From assembly GCF_000155735.2 (NCBI RefSeq), contig NC_020908.1, forward strand, positions 2,485,001 through 2,549,000: DNA of 64,000 nucleotides, in the 5' to 3' direction. The notes under the pieces were generated by a model. The model saw nothing but the letters and a program-made list of their open reading frames with translations. It ran no database searches and was not told the DNA's origin. The stretch's first letter is position 1. Each line of letters starts with the position of its first letter. A program made the position numbers and the translations under genes. This document shows positions 44,492 to 54,076 of the stretch, piece by piece. This stretch comes from Octadecabacter arcticus 238. GTDB taxonomy: Bacteria > Pseudomonadota > Alphaproteobacteria > Rhodobacterales > Rhodobacteraceae.

Positions 44492-46396
44492 TTATGCAGC
44501 CCAAACCCAAGGACGGGTAAACGCGCCGAGTACTGCCCTAACCTGTTCGTCTGTCGCGTCACCAGTTTTGGTCACATGCGCCACAAGGCCGAGCTTTTTG
44601 TCTTCCAATACGGCCGTGACCTGTACGCCAACGCCCGCCTTATCCAGCGCCGCGTTGTAGACCCGTGTGATGGCGGATCTGCGCAGATCGGGTTTGAAGA
44701 TTTTGCCAACGGCAGTTTTTGGCAGCTCGTCCATAATTTCGAAGTGTTTGGGGTATGCCGCCCGTTCATGGATGTGCTCTTTGGCATAGGCCATGAGTTC
44801 TTCGACCGTGACAGTCGCGCCGTCTGTGAGTTCGACAAACACCGCCGGAACCTCACCTGCATGGGCATCCGGTTGCCCGATTGCGCCCGCAAAAGCGACC
44901 TGCGCATGGCCTGCAAGCGCTTCTTCGATTTCAGCGGGGTCGATGTTGTGGCCACCACGAATGATCAGGTCTTTGGCGCGGCCTGTGATCCACAGATAGC
45001 CATCGTCATCAATACGGCCCAGATCGCCGGTGCGCAGATATTGCACATCATCGCCCAACGGAGAATCCTCACCGGGATAGAACAGGTCCTTGTTCTTGGC
45101 GGCCTCGGTGTAGGTGTGATTGTCGTACACGCCGGGGCTGGCGACACAGATTTCGCCGATGTCACCTGTGGGCATGTCGCGCTGGGTTGCGGGATCAATG
45201 ATGCGCACGTGGGTATAGGGGAACGGGCAGCCGATGGATCCGACTTTCTTTTCGCCCTCGGGCGGGTTGATCGACACCAGACAGGTGGCTTCGGTCAATC
45301 CGTAGCCTTCGCAGATGGTCACGCCTGCGGCGGCTTCAAATTTCTTATAGAGTTCGAGCGGCAGCGGTGCCGAGCCACAGAACGCCAGACGCAGGCTGGA
45401 AATATCAGCGTTTACAGGCCGTTGCATCAGAGCCGACATGGCCGTTGGCACAGTGATCATAAAGCTGACCTTGTGGCGTTCGATCAATTTCCAGAAATTA
45501 TCGAACACGCCTTCGCCGCGATACCCTTGCGGGGTGGGGAACACGATATGCGCCCCCGAGCTGAGCGACGCGCCCATGCAAACGATTGTGGCGAACACAT
45601 GAAACAGGGGCAGCGGGCAGATTTGGACATCAGTTTCTTCAAACAACAACTTATCACCGAGCCACGCGTTGTAGATGATGCCAGAATTGCGATGCTGCGC
45701 GACTTTCGGCATGCCCGTGGTGCCGCCAGTGTGGAAAAAGGCCGCGACGCGGTCTTCTTTCGGGTCATCAAATTTCAAGGTTGTCGGCTGCTTGGCGATG
45801 GATTTGTTGAAATCAATAATGTTGGCGCCGTGGTTCACTTTGATCTTGGGGCGGATCAGCGGCACGATGAATTTCTTGATGCCAGTGATGTAGCGCAGCA
45901 GGTCAACTTCAACGACGGTTTTGACGTTGGGCGCAAGATCAACGGCTTCAGCCGCCTTTTGCGCCACATCGGTTTTCGGGAAAGCCTTGAGCGTTACCAA
46001 GACCTTTGCGTTGGTCTCCCGCAGGATCGCGCCGATCTGGTCAGCATCCAGTAACGGGTTGATCGGGTTAACAATGCCCGCAACTGCGCCGCCGAGATAG
46101 GACAGCACAGTTTCCATCGCATTGGGTAACAGAAACGCAACCACATCGTCCGACCCGATACCAAGTTCACGAAACAGGTTGGCGGTTTGTGCGACTTTGC
46201 CTTGCAGCTGCGCCCATGTCAGCGTTTCAAATGGGTCATTGTCGCCAGAAAACATCTGGAACGTCACAGCGTTACGGCTACCATGCGTCGCGGCGGTCTG
46301 GGACAATTGTGCCCAAACGGAATGCGGCAGATTGCGATCCTCCCACACCATTTCGTTTTCGATTGCATTGCGATCGGCCATAGACGCGAAAGTCAT
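44492..46396 (-). CDS. AMP-forming acyl-CoA synthetase
   Basis: A 634-aa ANL-superfamily enzyme that activates a carboxylic acid to its CoA thioester through an acyl-adenylate. Motifs: FFHTGGTTGMPKVAQ (P-loop), CEGYGLTEATC (A5), LRTGDLGRIDDDGYLWITGR (A7/A8) and PKTAVGKIFKPDLRR with the catalytic lysine (A10). The length and the extra segment near residue 190 resemble long fatty acyl-CoA ligases; the substrate is not determined. The first ATG is preceded by GGGGAGGAGCGTCC. It is a single-gene unit closed by a terminator. Confidence 0.9.
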   Translation of the reverse strand: MTFASMADRNAIENEMVWEDRNLPHSVWAQLSQTAATHGSRNAVTFQMFSGDNDPFETLTWAQLQGKVAQTANLFRELGIGSDDVVAFLLPNAMETVLSYLGGAVAGIVNPINPLLDADQIGAILRETNAKVLVTLKAFPKTDVAQKAAEAVDLAPNVKTVVEVDLLRYITGIKKFIVPLIRPKIKVNHGANIIDFNKSIAKQPTTLKFDDPKEDRVAAFFHTGGTTGMPKVAQHRNSGIIYNAWLGDKLLFEETDVQICPLPLFHVFATIVCMGASLSSGAHIVFPTPQGYRGEGVFDNFWKLIERHKVSFMITVPTAMSALMQRPVNADISSLRLAFCGSAPLPLELYKKFEAAAGVTICEGYGLTEATCLVSINPPEGEKKVGSIGCPFPYTHVRIIDPATQRDMPTGDIGEICVASPGVYDNHTYTEAAKNKDLFYPGEDSPLGDDVQYLRTGDLGRIDDDGYLWITGRAKDLIIRGGHNIDPAEIEEALAGHAQVAFAGAIGQPDAHAGEVPAVFVELTDGATVTVEELMAYAKEHIHERAAYPKHFEIMDELPKTAVGKIFKPDLRRSAITRVYNAALDKAGVGVQVTAVLEDKKLGLVAHVTKTGDATDEQVRAVLGAFTRPWVWAA

Positions 46397-46418
46397 GGAC
46401 GCTCCTCCCCTCTTAATG

Positions 46419-46442
46419 TGTCCGCCTGTGCAGGCGGGTTTT
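46419..46442 (+). terminator. Hairpin with T-run upstream of acyl-CoA synthetase
   Basis: CCGCCTG-TGC-AGGCGGG followed by TTTT on the plus strand. No plus-strand gene ends here, so it could be a relic or a leader structure for the minus-strand gene. The remaining spacer to 46668 shows nothing else recognisable. Confidence 0.35.
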
Positions 46443-46668
46443 CCCTAGGAGCTAAGATGTGGTGGATTGCCGCGCCGCGCAAGTCTGACGCTACGAAAAA
46501 CGGCCGCCATCGGGTGATGCTGCAGCGCGCGCGTCGCACGCAAACACAGGTTATGATTTAGCTGTACCGCGTTGCGGGATTGGCCAATTCATGCCGTGAG
46601 TTCCCTATTTGAGGCTGTGTCGGCAAATCAACAGCGCCACGCCACACGGCGTTCCACCAATGAAAATA

Positions 46669-48459
46669 TCAGGCCGCCGAACCATCGGTAAATTGTAGCC
46701 GCGCCAGACGCGCATAAAGACCACCTTGCGCAACGAGGGTGTCATGGGTGCCAACGGCGGCAATTCCTCCAGCTTCGAACACGATAATGCGGTCAGCCTT
46801 TTTAACAGTGGCCAGACGATGCGCCACGATCAATGTGGTGCGGTCTTTTGACAAATGATCGACGGCCTGCTGCACCGCGCGTTCGGATTCTGCGTCCAGC
46901 GCGGATGTGGCTTCGTCCAGCAGCAGCACAGGCGCGTCGCGCAAAATGGCGCGTGCAATGGCGATGCGTTGCTTTTGCCCGCCCGACAACATGACGCCGC
47001 GCTCACCGACATAACTGCCATAGCCATCGGGAAGGGCGGTCAGGAAATCATGCGCGGCAGCTGCTTTGGCGGCGGCTTCCACCTGCGCATCACTGGCATC
47101 GGGGCGCCCAAAGCGGATGTTTTCACGCGCGGAGGTGGCAAAGATCACCGGATCCTGCGGCACCAGTGCCATGTGGCGGCGAAAGTCGGCGCGGTTCAGG
47201 TCGCGCAGGTCATCCCCGTCCAACGTGATACGACCGCTTGACGGGTCATAAAACCGCAACAAAAGTTGGATGATTGTCGTTTTGCCCGCACCGGACGGGC
47301 CAACAAGCGCGATCGTTTCACCCAGTTCAACGGTGAATGACACACCGTCCAGCGCCGGCACACCCGGCCGCGACGGATACACGAAACCGACGTTTTCAAA
47401 CGCGATTCTGCCATGGCGCTTATCGGGGGCGGCTAGAGCCTGCACTGGATCCGTGACCGCATCGGTTGTGGTTAATAATTCGACCAGACGTTCAGTGGCA
47501 CCCGCCGCACGTTGCAGTTCAGACCAGATTTCCGTGAGCGCCGCGACGCCGCCTGCGACCATGATCGTATAGATCATGAACTGCACCAATTCGCCGACGG
47601 TAATGACACCCCCACGCACATCCGAAGCCCCCATCCACAAAAAACCAACAATGGCGCTGAACGCCATAAAAATTACGATAGCCGTCAGAATGGCGCGCGT
47701 GGCGATACGTCTGCGGGCGGCTATGAAACTTTGCTCTGTCACGCGGTGAAAATTACCGCGACTTTGGCTTTCATGGGTAAAGGCCTGCACGGTCTGAGCG
47801 CTGAGTAATTGTTCAGACGCGTCGCCAGAACTTTGGGCAATCCAGTCTTGGTTTTCTTTGCTCAACCGCCGGACTTTGCGCCCCAAAATGATGATTGGAA
47901 AAATGATCAACGGGATCGGCCACAGCACCATCAGCGACATTTTAACCGAAGTGAACAACATCAACCCGATGCCGCCCACCAAGATCAGACTATTGCGCAG
48001 CGCAATCGAAACCGAACTTCCGATTACAGACAGGATCAACGTGGTGTCTGTGGTGATCCGGCTTAAGACCTCTCCGGTCATGATGCGTTCATAAAACGCG
48101 GGGCTCATGCCGATCATGCGATCAAACACGGCGACACGAATATCAGCCACCACGCGTTCCCCCAAACGGGTCACGAAATAGTAACGCAACGCGGTGCCCA
48201 CGGCCAAAAGCCCAGCAATCCCAAGGGCGGCGGCGAAATACCCATCAAGCAGCCCAGATTCCGCAATATCAAAGTTATCCACGACCCGTCGCACCGCCAG
48301 CGGCAAAACCAACGACATCATCGCAGTGGACACCAACGCAATACCCGCCAGCGCAATCATCCAGCCATAGGGCCTCATAAACGGCCAAAGGGCGGTTAGC
48401 GCCCCAACCTTTTTAGACCGTTCGCGTTCGGTTTCAGCTTTTCTTGGGGCATCGGCCAT
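46669..48459 (-). CDS. ABC exporter, fused permease and ATPase
   Basis: A 596-aa half-transporter of the MsbA/lipid-export type. A six-helix ABC membrane domain (about residues 25-310, with a coupling region VVADIRVAVFDRMIGMSPAF) is followed by the ATPase: Walker A GPSGAGKTT, Q-loop VPQDPVIF, signature [14 protein letters not shown], Walker B VLLLDEATSALD, and H in IVAHRLATV. I chose the ATG giving MADAPRKAETER, with AAAGGA upstream; the frame extends further without a good start. It should work as a homodimer; the substrate is unknown. Confidence 0.9.
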   Translation of the reverse strand: MADAPRKAETERERSKKVGALTALWPFMRPYGWMIALAGIALVSTAMMSLVLPLAVRRVVDNFDIAESGLLDGYFAAALGIAGLLAVGTALRYYFVTRLGERVVADIRVAVFDRMIGMSPAFYERIMTGEVLSRITTDTTLILSVIGSSVSIALRNSLILVGGIGLMLFTSVKMSLMVLWPIPLIIFPIIILGRKVRRLSKENQDWIAQSSGDASEQLLSAQTVQAFTHESQSRGNFHRVTEQSFIAARRRIATRAILTAIVIFMAFSAIVGFLWMGASDVRGGVITVGELVQFMIYTIMVAGGVAALTEIWSELQRAAGATERLVELLTTTDAVTDPVQALAAPDKRHGRIAFENVGFVYPSRPGVPALDGVSFTVELGETIALVGPSGAGKTTIIQLLLRFYDPSSGRITLDGDDLRDLNRADFRRHMALVPQDPVIFATSARENIRFGRPDASDAQVEAAAKAAAAHDFLTALPDGYGSYVGERGVMLSGGQKQRIAIARAILRDAPVLLLDEATSALDAESERAVQQAVDHLSKDRTTLIVAHRLATVKKADRIIVFEAGGIAAVGTHDTLVAQGGLYARLARLQFTDGSAA

Positions 48460-48544
48460 GGGTGCGTCCTTTGTTTCTCGCTGACTTAATCGCGCAGGGG
48501 AACACACACAACCACCTGCATGTCGCACTCTTGGCTGTCTTTTG

Positions 48545-48606
48545 ACTGTTTTTGCTTTAAAAATATCCTGGGGGGCGTTCTTTAGAACGGGGGGGCGAGC
48601 CCCCCT
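48545..48606. repeat. GC-hairpin motif after AAAAATATCCTGGGG
   Basis: TTTAAAAATATCCTGGGGGG, then GTTC-TTTA-GAAC and GGGGGGCGAGCCCCCC. I recall similar AT-block plus G-rich hairpin strings in intergenic regions of related genomes, so this is probably a clade-specific intergenic repeat or terminator. Function inferred only from shape. Confidence 0.4.
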
Positions 48607-48720
48607 CCTCCGCCCGCGGCACGCGCCGATCCCAGATATTTTGCACGATCCGCTCATGCCTTGCGGATCCCCGACACCGTCAACTTTGCCCGATTGGCGC
48701 CGCGTATAATCCCGTTAATT

Positions 48721-49205
48721 TCACATCTTAGAAATCAGCTCAGACTGGGTACGTTGCCAAACGGAGCCCGCGGCCTTGGTCCGTTCTTGGATGCCTTGGC
48801 TTTCGCCGCGTTTTGCTGATGTCTCAATCGCCTTCAAGGTCTCTTGAAGCCGATCCGCCCCAAACACGGCCGCACTTCCAGCGACTTTATGAGACCGCGA
48901 CGCAACCTCAAGGAAGTCGTGCGTCTCATCCGTGCCCAGCCAAGCAAGGAACTCGTCCACTTCGCTGATAAAGCGTGAGCGCAGCTTGACGAACGTTTCT
49001 TCGCCCAAGGCCTCACGGGATTCCGCGCTATGGCTATGATTGATCAGGATGGCGTTATCGTCATCGGCCGGACGCCTTGTTTTGTTTAAAACCCCGCGAA
49101 GCGTTTTGCGGGACAATGGTTTGGTAAGAATACCATCCATTCCATCCTTCAAGAATTCTTCTTGCTCCTCAATCATCGCGTTCGCTGTCAACGCAAAAAT
49201 TGCGG
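48721..49205 (-). pseudogene. Hybrid histidine kinase, C-terminal fragment (REC end + HPt)
   Basis: The frame carries the end of a receiver domain (IFALTANAMIEEQEEFLKDG, MDGILTKPLSRKTLRGVL, with the conserved KP) and a full HPt domain (FISEVDEFLAWLG, then SRSHKVAGSAAVFGADRLQE with the phospho-accepting His). All upstream domains are missing; sequence to the right belongs to another gene on the opposite strand. A deletion therefore fused the two, leaving only the last 160 codons of a phosphorelay kinase. Confidence 0.8.
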
Positions 49206-49217
49206 TATTCGCTGACG

Positions 49218-49491
49218 CGCCACCTGATTTTGTTCAAAGACTTCTTCGCTGCTGCCGCAGTCATTGCCGCTGGTTCCGCAGCCGTGGCCCAAGATGTGGT
49301 CTTTGATATCATCAACCATTCAGACTCGACCGTCTATTATGTTTACACATCGCCCTCTAACTCAAACAGCTGGCGCGAAGATGTTCTAGTGCTGACCGAG
49401 TAATTTCGCCGGATTATCAAGTGACAGTCTTTATTTACGATGGCTCAAACCAGTGTACCGGTGATATAAAGTTCGAGTTCGACGATGGCAG
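49218..49491 (+). pseudogene. Small secreted protein gene, truncated by IS30
   Basis: It reads DFFAAAAVIAAGSAAVAQDV (signal peptide, cleavage near VAQ), FDIINHSDSTVYYVYTSPSN and EDVLVLTE, then a stop. In the next frame it continues [33 protein letters not shown] until the IS30 end. One indel and the IS30 insertion inactivate it. I recognise no named family with certainty; the Cys and Tyr/Asp-rich pattern suggests a small periplasmic beta-protein. The start is uncertain because of the fusion to the kinase remnant. Confidence 0.6.
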
Positions 49492-50577
49492 CTTGGATTC
49501 AAACATCAAGTGCAACGGTTGATTTAAAGGCCACGATTTCGTCGGCCATAGCTTCAGCGGGTGTTCTCCATCCGAGGGTTTTTCTCGGACGGTTGTTCAT
49601 CAGGTTTGCAACGTCGTTGAGCCATGTTTGGCTTGCACCGTTCAGGTCAGTTCCTTTGGGCATGAACTGACGCAGCAGTCCGTTGGTGTTCTCGTTGCTG
49701 CCGCGCTGCCAGGGAGCATGCGGATCGCAGAACCAGATATCAATTTTCAATCGTCGCGCCAATTCACGATGGCAGGCCATTTCGGAGCCACGGTCATAGG
49801 TCATGCTCTTGCGCAAATCAGCGGGTAGTCGTCTCATCTGGCGGGTGAAGCTGTCAAGCGCGGCCTCGGCCCCATTGCCATCCATTTTGCAAAGAATGAC
49901 AAAGCGTGTCTTGCGCTCGACCAAGGTACCCACTGACGAGCGATTGAATGCGCCCTTGATGAGGTCGCCCTCCCAATGGCCTGGTACCAGTCGTGCTTCG
50001 ATCTCTTCAGGGCGATTGATAATACGCAATGATTCCGGGACCATAGCACTGCCCGCCGCTGTCCTGCGCTTGCGCCCACGCTTAGGCTTCGCTTGACGCA
50101 ACGCCTCGATCATCGCCGCCTTCAGCCCGCCACGTGGCTGCGCGTAAATCGCGGCATAGATGGTCTCATGGCTCACATGGGCGGATGGATCATCAGGCTT
50201 CATGAGACGCAGTCTCTGCGCAATCTGCTCAGGCGACCAGTGCAGATGTACGAGCTTGCCATGAACGAAACGATTAAGATCGCTCCCCTCCACAAGCTTG
50301 CGCTTGCGGCGGCAGCGCGCGCGCCGGGCATCATAGGCCTGCCGCGCCGCTTGCGGGCAATAGCTGCCGTCTTCCTGCCGACCTCGCGCCAGCTCACGGC
50401 AGATCGTGCTCGCCGGGCGATGCAAAAGCTGGCCGATCAACCGCTGACTGCTGCCCCTATTATGCTCGGCTAATATCACGCCACGGTCCTCGCTGCTGAG
50501 GTGCTTGCTTCGTATGTCCATCACAACATCCTATGCCCAAAGGGCTCTGAGTGTTGCATTTGAAACTTGAGTCTAAG
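49492..50577 (-). mobile_element. IS30-family element, copy 2
   Basis: A 1086-bp element, equal in length to copy 1 at 21208-22293 and in opposite orientation, with ends CTTGGATTCAAAC and CTTAGACTCAAG. It interrupts the small secreted protein gene on one side and abuts an IS3 fragment on the other. Confidence 0.93.
49499..50521 (-). CDS. IS30-family transposase (copy 2)
   Basis: A 340-aa protein differing from copy 1 at only a few residues (for example DLNRF/DLYRF, HRELA/HPELA). HTH and DDE motifs are complete ([33 protein letters not shown]). Intact. Confidence 0.93.
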   Translation of the reverse strand: MDIRSKHLSSEDRGVILAEHNRGSSQRLIGQLLHRPASTICRELARGRQEDGSYCPQAARQAYDARRARCRRKRKLVEGSDLNRFVHGKLVHLHWSPEQIAQRLRLMKPDDPSAHVSHETIYAAIYAQPRGGLKAAMIEALRQAKPKRGRKRRTAAGSAMVPESLRIINRPEEIEARLVPGHWEGDLIKGAFNRSSVGTLVERKTRFVILCKMDGNGAEAALDSFTRQMRRLPADLRKSMTYDRGSEMACHRELARRLKIDIWFCDPHAPWQRGSNENTNGLLRQFMPKGTDLNGASQTWLNDVANLMNNRPRKTLGWRTPAEAMADEIVAFKSTVALDV

Positions 50578-51125
50578 GTTGTCATGCGCGATTGCATGGA
50601 CCATCCGACAACGCGTCTTGAGAACAGGTCGATGACGACAGACAGATACGACCACCCTTCGTGGGTTCTGATATATGTGATGTCGGTCAGGCGTCCGCGC
50701 TGGCGTAGGTATGCCCTCAGCGTCGCAATTTGGGCCGTTGGCCTAAAGCTACCGCGTAGCAAACCGTAGGAATGAAGCTGTCGTAACCAACTGGCATCAC
50801 TCACGTCCGTCTTCCGGCCCGGCACGTTCTTGGCGTAACGAGCATTCACCAGAATAACCTCGAAGCCGTGCTGCTCCAGTATCTCGTAGGCTGGAATCCA
50901 ATAGACGCCCGTGGATACCATCGCAACACTTGTGACACCGTGAGATTTGAACCAAGCGGCTAAATCATGCAGATCGTGGGTGAACGTCCCAAACGCCCGA
51001 ACCGGCATATCTGTCACGTCGGGGTTCACAGCTGCCATGTGTTCTCGTGAACCAATATCAACGGCGGCGGCTCCTGTGTTCACAGTCTCAAGAGCCGGGG
51101 CCTTTCGGGTCTTTTGCTTTGCCAT
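50578..51125 (-). pseudogene. Chimera of IS110 and IS3 transposase fragments
   Basis: A single open frame joins unrelated pieces. Residues 1-143 are an IS110 N-terminus ([57 protein letters not shown]). Residues 145-183 are an IS3 OrfB segment ([36 protein letters not shown]). The frame then enters the IS30 end. AGGAGGATTTAAG precedes the ATG, so a roughly 220-aa fusion could be translated. I see no reason to expect activity; the IS110 C-terminal domain is missing. Confidence 0.85.
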
Positions 51126-51351
51126 CTTAAATCCTCCTGTTGGCGACAGAAGGATGTGAGTTATGCAAATCCGTCATCTTCCTAATCGGGATCACCGTAA
51201 AAGGTGTCACCACCCTCAAGTTCGCATGAACCCATGGGCCACGTTTTTTAACGGGGTTCCACCCTAACGCAGATCACCAATAAGCGAACGGCCGCGACCC
51301 TTCATCTCACAACTATAGCACTGGCTGTTTCTACCGCGCACAGGCGGGGTC

Positions 51352-51612
51352 CAACCCGGAACGGTTTTTTAAGATGGTGCGTTCCTGGGTCACCCGCGCC
51401 AGTTCACCCTTTAACCACCTTATCTCAACAGCCTGATCCAAAACCTCGGCTCTTTCATGCGGTGACTTCGAAAACTGCGCCTTCCACGTGTACAGCGACT
51501 TGGTGCTGATCCCGAGCCGTTCAGCAACCTCGCTGACCGCGTATCCACGCTCGACAACCTGTGCCACAGCGTCCCGCTTGAACTCATCCGTAAACCGAAT
51601 TCCTTTGTTCAT
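51352..51612 (-). pseudogene. IS3-family orfA fragment
   Basis: MNKGIRFTDEFKRDAVAQVV, ERGYAVSEVAERLGISTKSL, YTWKAQFSKSPHERAEVLDQ is a common IS3 OrfA; it breaks after QERTILK at an AAAAAA run, where other sequence follows. The IS end is at about 51640-51672. The matching orfB piece may be the IS3 segment in the chimera at 50.6 kb. Confidence 0.82.
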
Positions 51613-51675
51613 GTCCGCCTCTCCTTGGTTTCAAAATTACCAAGCAAAGGGTCTACAAATCTAGGGGCACCTCAG

Positions 51676-51786
51676 GTCGGATACGGCGACGTTGTGCTTG
51701 AACCGGGGTGGCGACTATTGGCGGGGATGACTTCGACGCACGGTCTGTTGATTTTTGGGATATTTATAGCGTTCCTCGTTGAGGTA
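51676..51786 (+). pseudogene. Potassium channel (Ion_trans_2) C-terminal fragment
   Basis: VGYGDVVLEPGWRLLAGMTS is the K+ selectivity filter (GYGD) and post-filter region; HGLLIFGIFIAFLVE is the last membrane helix. The 5' part is lost to an IS3 end. IS630 element B interrupts the 3' end at TA, and removing that IS gives GTA CTA CAA AAT TAG, a natural C-terminus at 52993. A two-helix K+ channel gene stood here. Confidence 0.72.
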
Positions 51787-52979
51787 TACTCCTGCGCCTG
51801 AATTGACTTGACGATTTTGGGCCTGCGATTCACTTCGTCGCATGGCCAAAGGCGGTTCAGTCTGTATTTTGAGTTTATGAGCAAGCAATACAAAACAGTC
51901 TCCTTATCCGACGAGCAGCGCATAGCACTTGAAGCGCTTTGCCGCCGCCGCAAAGTTGACGCCCTTGTTTGGAAACGGGCGCGCGCGTTTCTTCTTTTGG
52001 ACGCAGGAGAAGACGCCGGAACGGTTTGCCGGATTTTGGATATTGGCCCGACAGTTTTGACGGAGTGGCGATTTGCCTTTGCCGGTGCGGGACTATCGTT
52101 TTTCGGTCTGAAGGACTACAGCCAGCGTCAGGGTCATTTGTCCGTCGTGCAAGAGCAGGTGGTGAGAGCCCATTTCACCGCGCAGCCTGCCCGCAATGCC
52201 GATGAGGTCTGTGCCTATGTTCTAGCCGAGTGCGACCAAAACTACAGCACGTCGGGAGCCGCCAAGCTGATGCGCCGCCTGGGGTTCGCGTATAAGAAAC
52301 CACAATTGCTGCCTGCACAGGCCGATGAAGCCAAGCAGGCTGCGTTTATTGCCAAATATGAGGCCCTGATGAACGGGTTGGCCGCAGATGAGATGGTTGT
52401 CTTTTCGGACGCTGTCCACCCCGAACACCAGAGCCGCCCCGCCCATGGTTGGTTCCCCAAGGGACAAAAGACGGCCCTGAAGGCGACATCAGGGCGCAAG
52501 CGGCTCAACATTCAGGGCGCGCTTGACCTTGAGACTTTCCAGTTCACCTTTGTGGAAGGCGAGAAGATCAATGCCCAGACAACCCGACAGATGCTGGAAA
52601 AGTTGGAACGCAACAACCAAACCAAGACGGCCATCCACGTCTTTGTCGACAATGCCCGCTATCATCATGCCAAGATACTACAGCCATGGCTGGACAGCCC
52701 AGAACGTCGGGTGAAGTTGCATTTCTTGCCAGCATATGCCCCGCACCTCAACCCGATCGAGCGTCTTTGGGGTGTTATGCACAAATGGGTCACCCACAAT
52801 CGGCACTATGCAACGTTCAACCAATTCACAGAGGCCATTTTCGACTTCTTCCGCAAGACCCTGCCAGAAAAATGGCCAGAGTTCCGCGACACCGTCACCG
52901 ACAACTTCCGCGTCATATCGCTCAAGGAATACAAAGTGATTTGAGGGGAAAACCTCAGGTCAATTCAGGCGCGGGAGTA
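51787..52979 (+). mobile_element. IS630-family element B, copy 2
   Basis: A 1193-bp element with TA duplications at 51785-51786 and 52980-52981, inside the last codons of the K+ channel fragment. It is in the same orientation as copy 1 at 31193-32385 and nearly identical to it. Confidence 0.95.
51877..52944 (+). CDS. IS630-family transposase (element B, copy 2)
   Basis: A 355-aa single-frame transposase with the same HTH and DDE motifs as copy 1 (VVFSDAVHPEHQ, HVFVDNARYHHA, NPIERLWGVMH). Intact. The two copies form a 20.6-kb direct repeat that could support deletion of everything between them. Confidence 0.93.
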   Translation: MSKQYKTVSLSDEQRIALEALCRRRKVDALVWKRARAFLLLDAGEDAGTVCRILDIGPTVLTEWRFAFAGAGLSFFGLKDYSQRQGHLSVVQEQVVRAHFTAQPARNADEVCAYVLAECDQNYSTSGAAKLMRRLGFAYKKPQLLPAQADEAKQAAFIAKYEALMNGLAADEMVVFSDAVHPEHQSRPAHGWFPKGQKTALKATSGRKRLNIQGALDLETFQFTFVEGEKINAQTTRQMLEKLERNNQTKTAIHVFVDNARYHHAKILQPWLDSPERRVKLHFLPAYAPHLNPIERLWGVMHKWVTHNRHYATFNQFTEAIFDFFRKTLPEKWPEFRDTVTDNFRVISLKEYKVI

Positions 52980-53128
52980 TACTACAAAATTAGCCGTTCA
53001 AAAAGTGGATGGCAGTCCGTTCTGCCAAGCAAAGAGCCTTGCCCCCAATAAGTGGGTTCTATTCCAGTTTCCGGTTTGTCTGGAGCCGGGAGATGCCGTA
53101 GATAGCGGCTCAAACTGAAGGATCCTCA

Positions 53129-54013
53129 ATGACACATCCCGTGGTGACCAAACCAACACCAGTGGTTTCCGTTGTCATTCCACTCTACCAAAAAACGCGC
53201 CACATAGCGGCTGCGATCTGTGTGGCCTATCGGTCCTGCTCCTTGGCCGACGTCGCTTTTGAACTCGTTGTGGTGGATGATGGCTCCACGGATGGCTCGA
53301 GCGAAGTGGTGCGAGACTGGGCGGCGGGGGATCCTGCGCACGCAAGTGTCCTTCATCTGATCAGACAAGAAAACCAAGGCGCCGCGGCCGCTCGCAACGC
53401 AGGTTGGAAAGCTGCGCGTGGTGAAGTTATCTTGTTTCTGGATGCTGATGACACTTGGGAGGACCATCACGTTTCAGAGATGTTGGTTCTTATGGCAGAA
53501 TTTCCGGAAGCTGCGCTCTATGCGGATGCATGGGATGAGATTTCCTTCGATCGTACTGCAAAACAGCACGTTTTTGGTATCGGATCTGACCGTCGCGGAC
53601 CGCTTGCCTGCTTTTTCGAGACGATGAGTTCCGGCCCCATGATAGTCTCGTCGAGCACGGCCGGTACGTGGAAAAGATGCCTGGTGGAGAGCCAGGGATT
53701 TCCCGAAGGGGTCCGGTTTGGTGAAGATAAAATCGGCTGGGGCCGTCTGGCCCTTCTGGGTGATGTTGTCTGGTCGCCTCGTATTGGTGCCATCTGGGAC
53801 AAATCCGCAGACAATCGGAGCGACAAGGTTGTCGGCTCAGTACCCCGCAGCGCCTGGCGCGATTTCCTGATCAAAGCGCTGGATGGCCCGGAGGTCTCAA
53901 CTGCGACGCAGGGGAATATCCGGACCGCTGTCGCAGTTGAAAATGCCTGGCTCAGTGGCGAGATCACACACTTCGGCCACGAAACGCCTGCGCTTTTCAC
54001 TGAAGCCAGATAA
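53129..54013 (+). CDS. Glycosyltransferase family 2
   Basis: A 294-aa GT-A enzyme: VVSVVIPLYQKTRHIAAAIC at the start, ELVVVDDGSTDGSSEVVRDW for nucleotide binding, NQGAAAARNAGWKAARGEVI, then FLDADDTWE with the DxD metal site. No signal peptide or membrane helices. The ATG has GAAGGATCCTCA before it. It probably adds a sugar to a surface glycan. Nearby polysaccharide genes are only fragments, so its pathway cannot be named. The gene itself looks intact. Confidence 0.88.
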   Translation: MTHPVVTKPTPVVSVVIPLYQKTRHIAAAICVAYRSCSLADVAFELVVVDDGSTDGSSEVVRDWAAGDPAHASVLHLIRQENQGAAAARNAGWKAARGEVILFLDADDTWEDHHVSEMLVLMAEFPEAALYADAWDEISFDRTAKQHVFGIGSDRRGPLACFFETMSSGPMIVSSSTAGTWKRCLVESQGFPEGVRFGEDKIGWGRLALLGDVVWSPRIGAIWDKSADNRSDKVVGSVPRSAWRDFLIKALDGPEVSTATQGNIRTAVAVENAWLSGEITHFGHETPALFTEAR

Positions 54014-54076
54014 AGGCCCTGCTGCCGTCGAGACGCCGGGCTGTCCGGCAGGATTGCAAGTCGCAGCGGACCGCTG

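Noticed and set aside
44462..46054. 530-codon plus-strand open frame opposite the acyl-CoA synthetase
   Set aside because: It is a mirror frame of a GC-rich, well-conserved coding sequence; the minus frame has all ANL motifs, a ribosome binding site and a terminator, and the plus frame has no recognisable domain.
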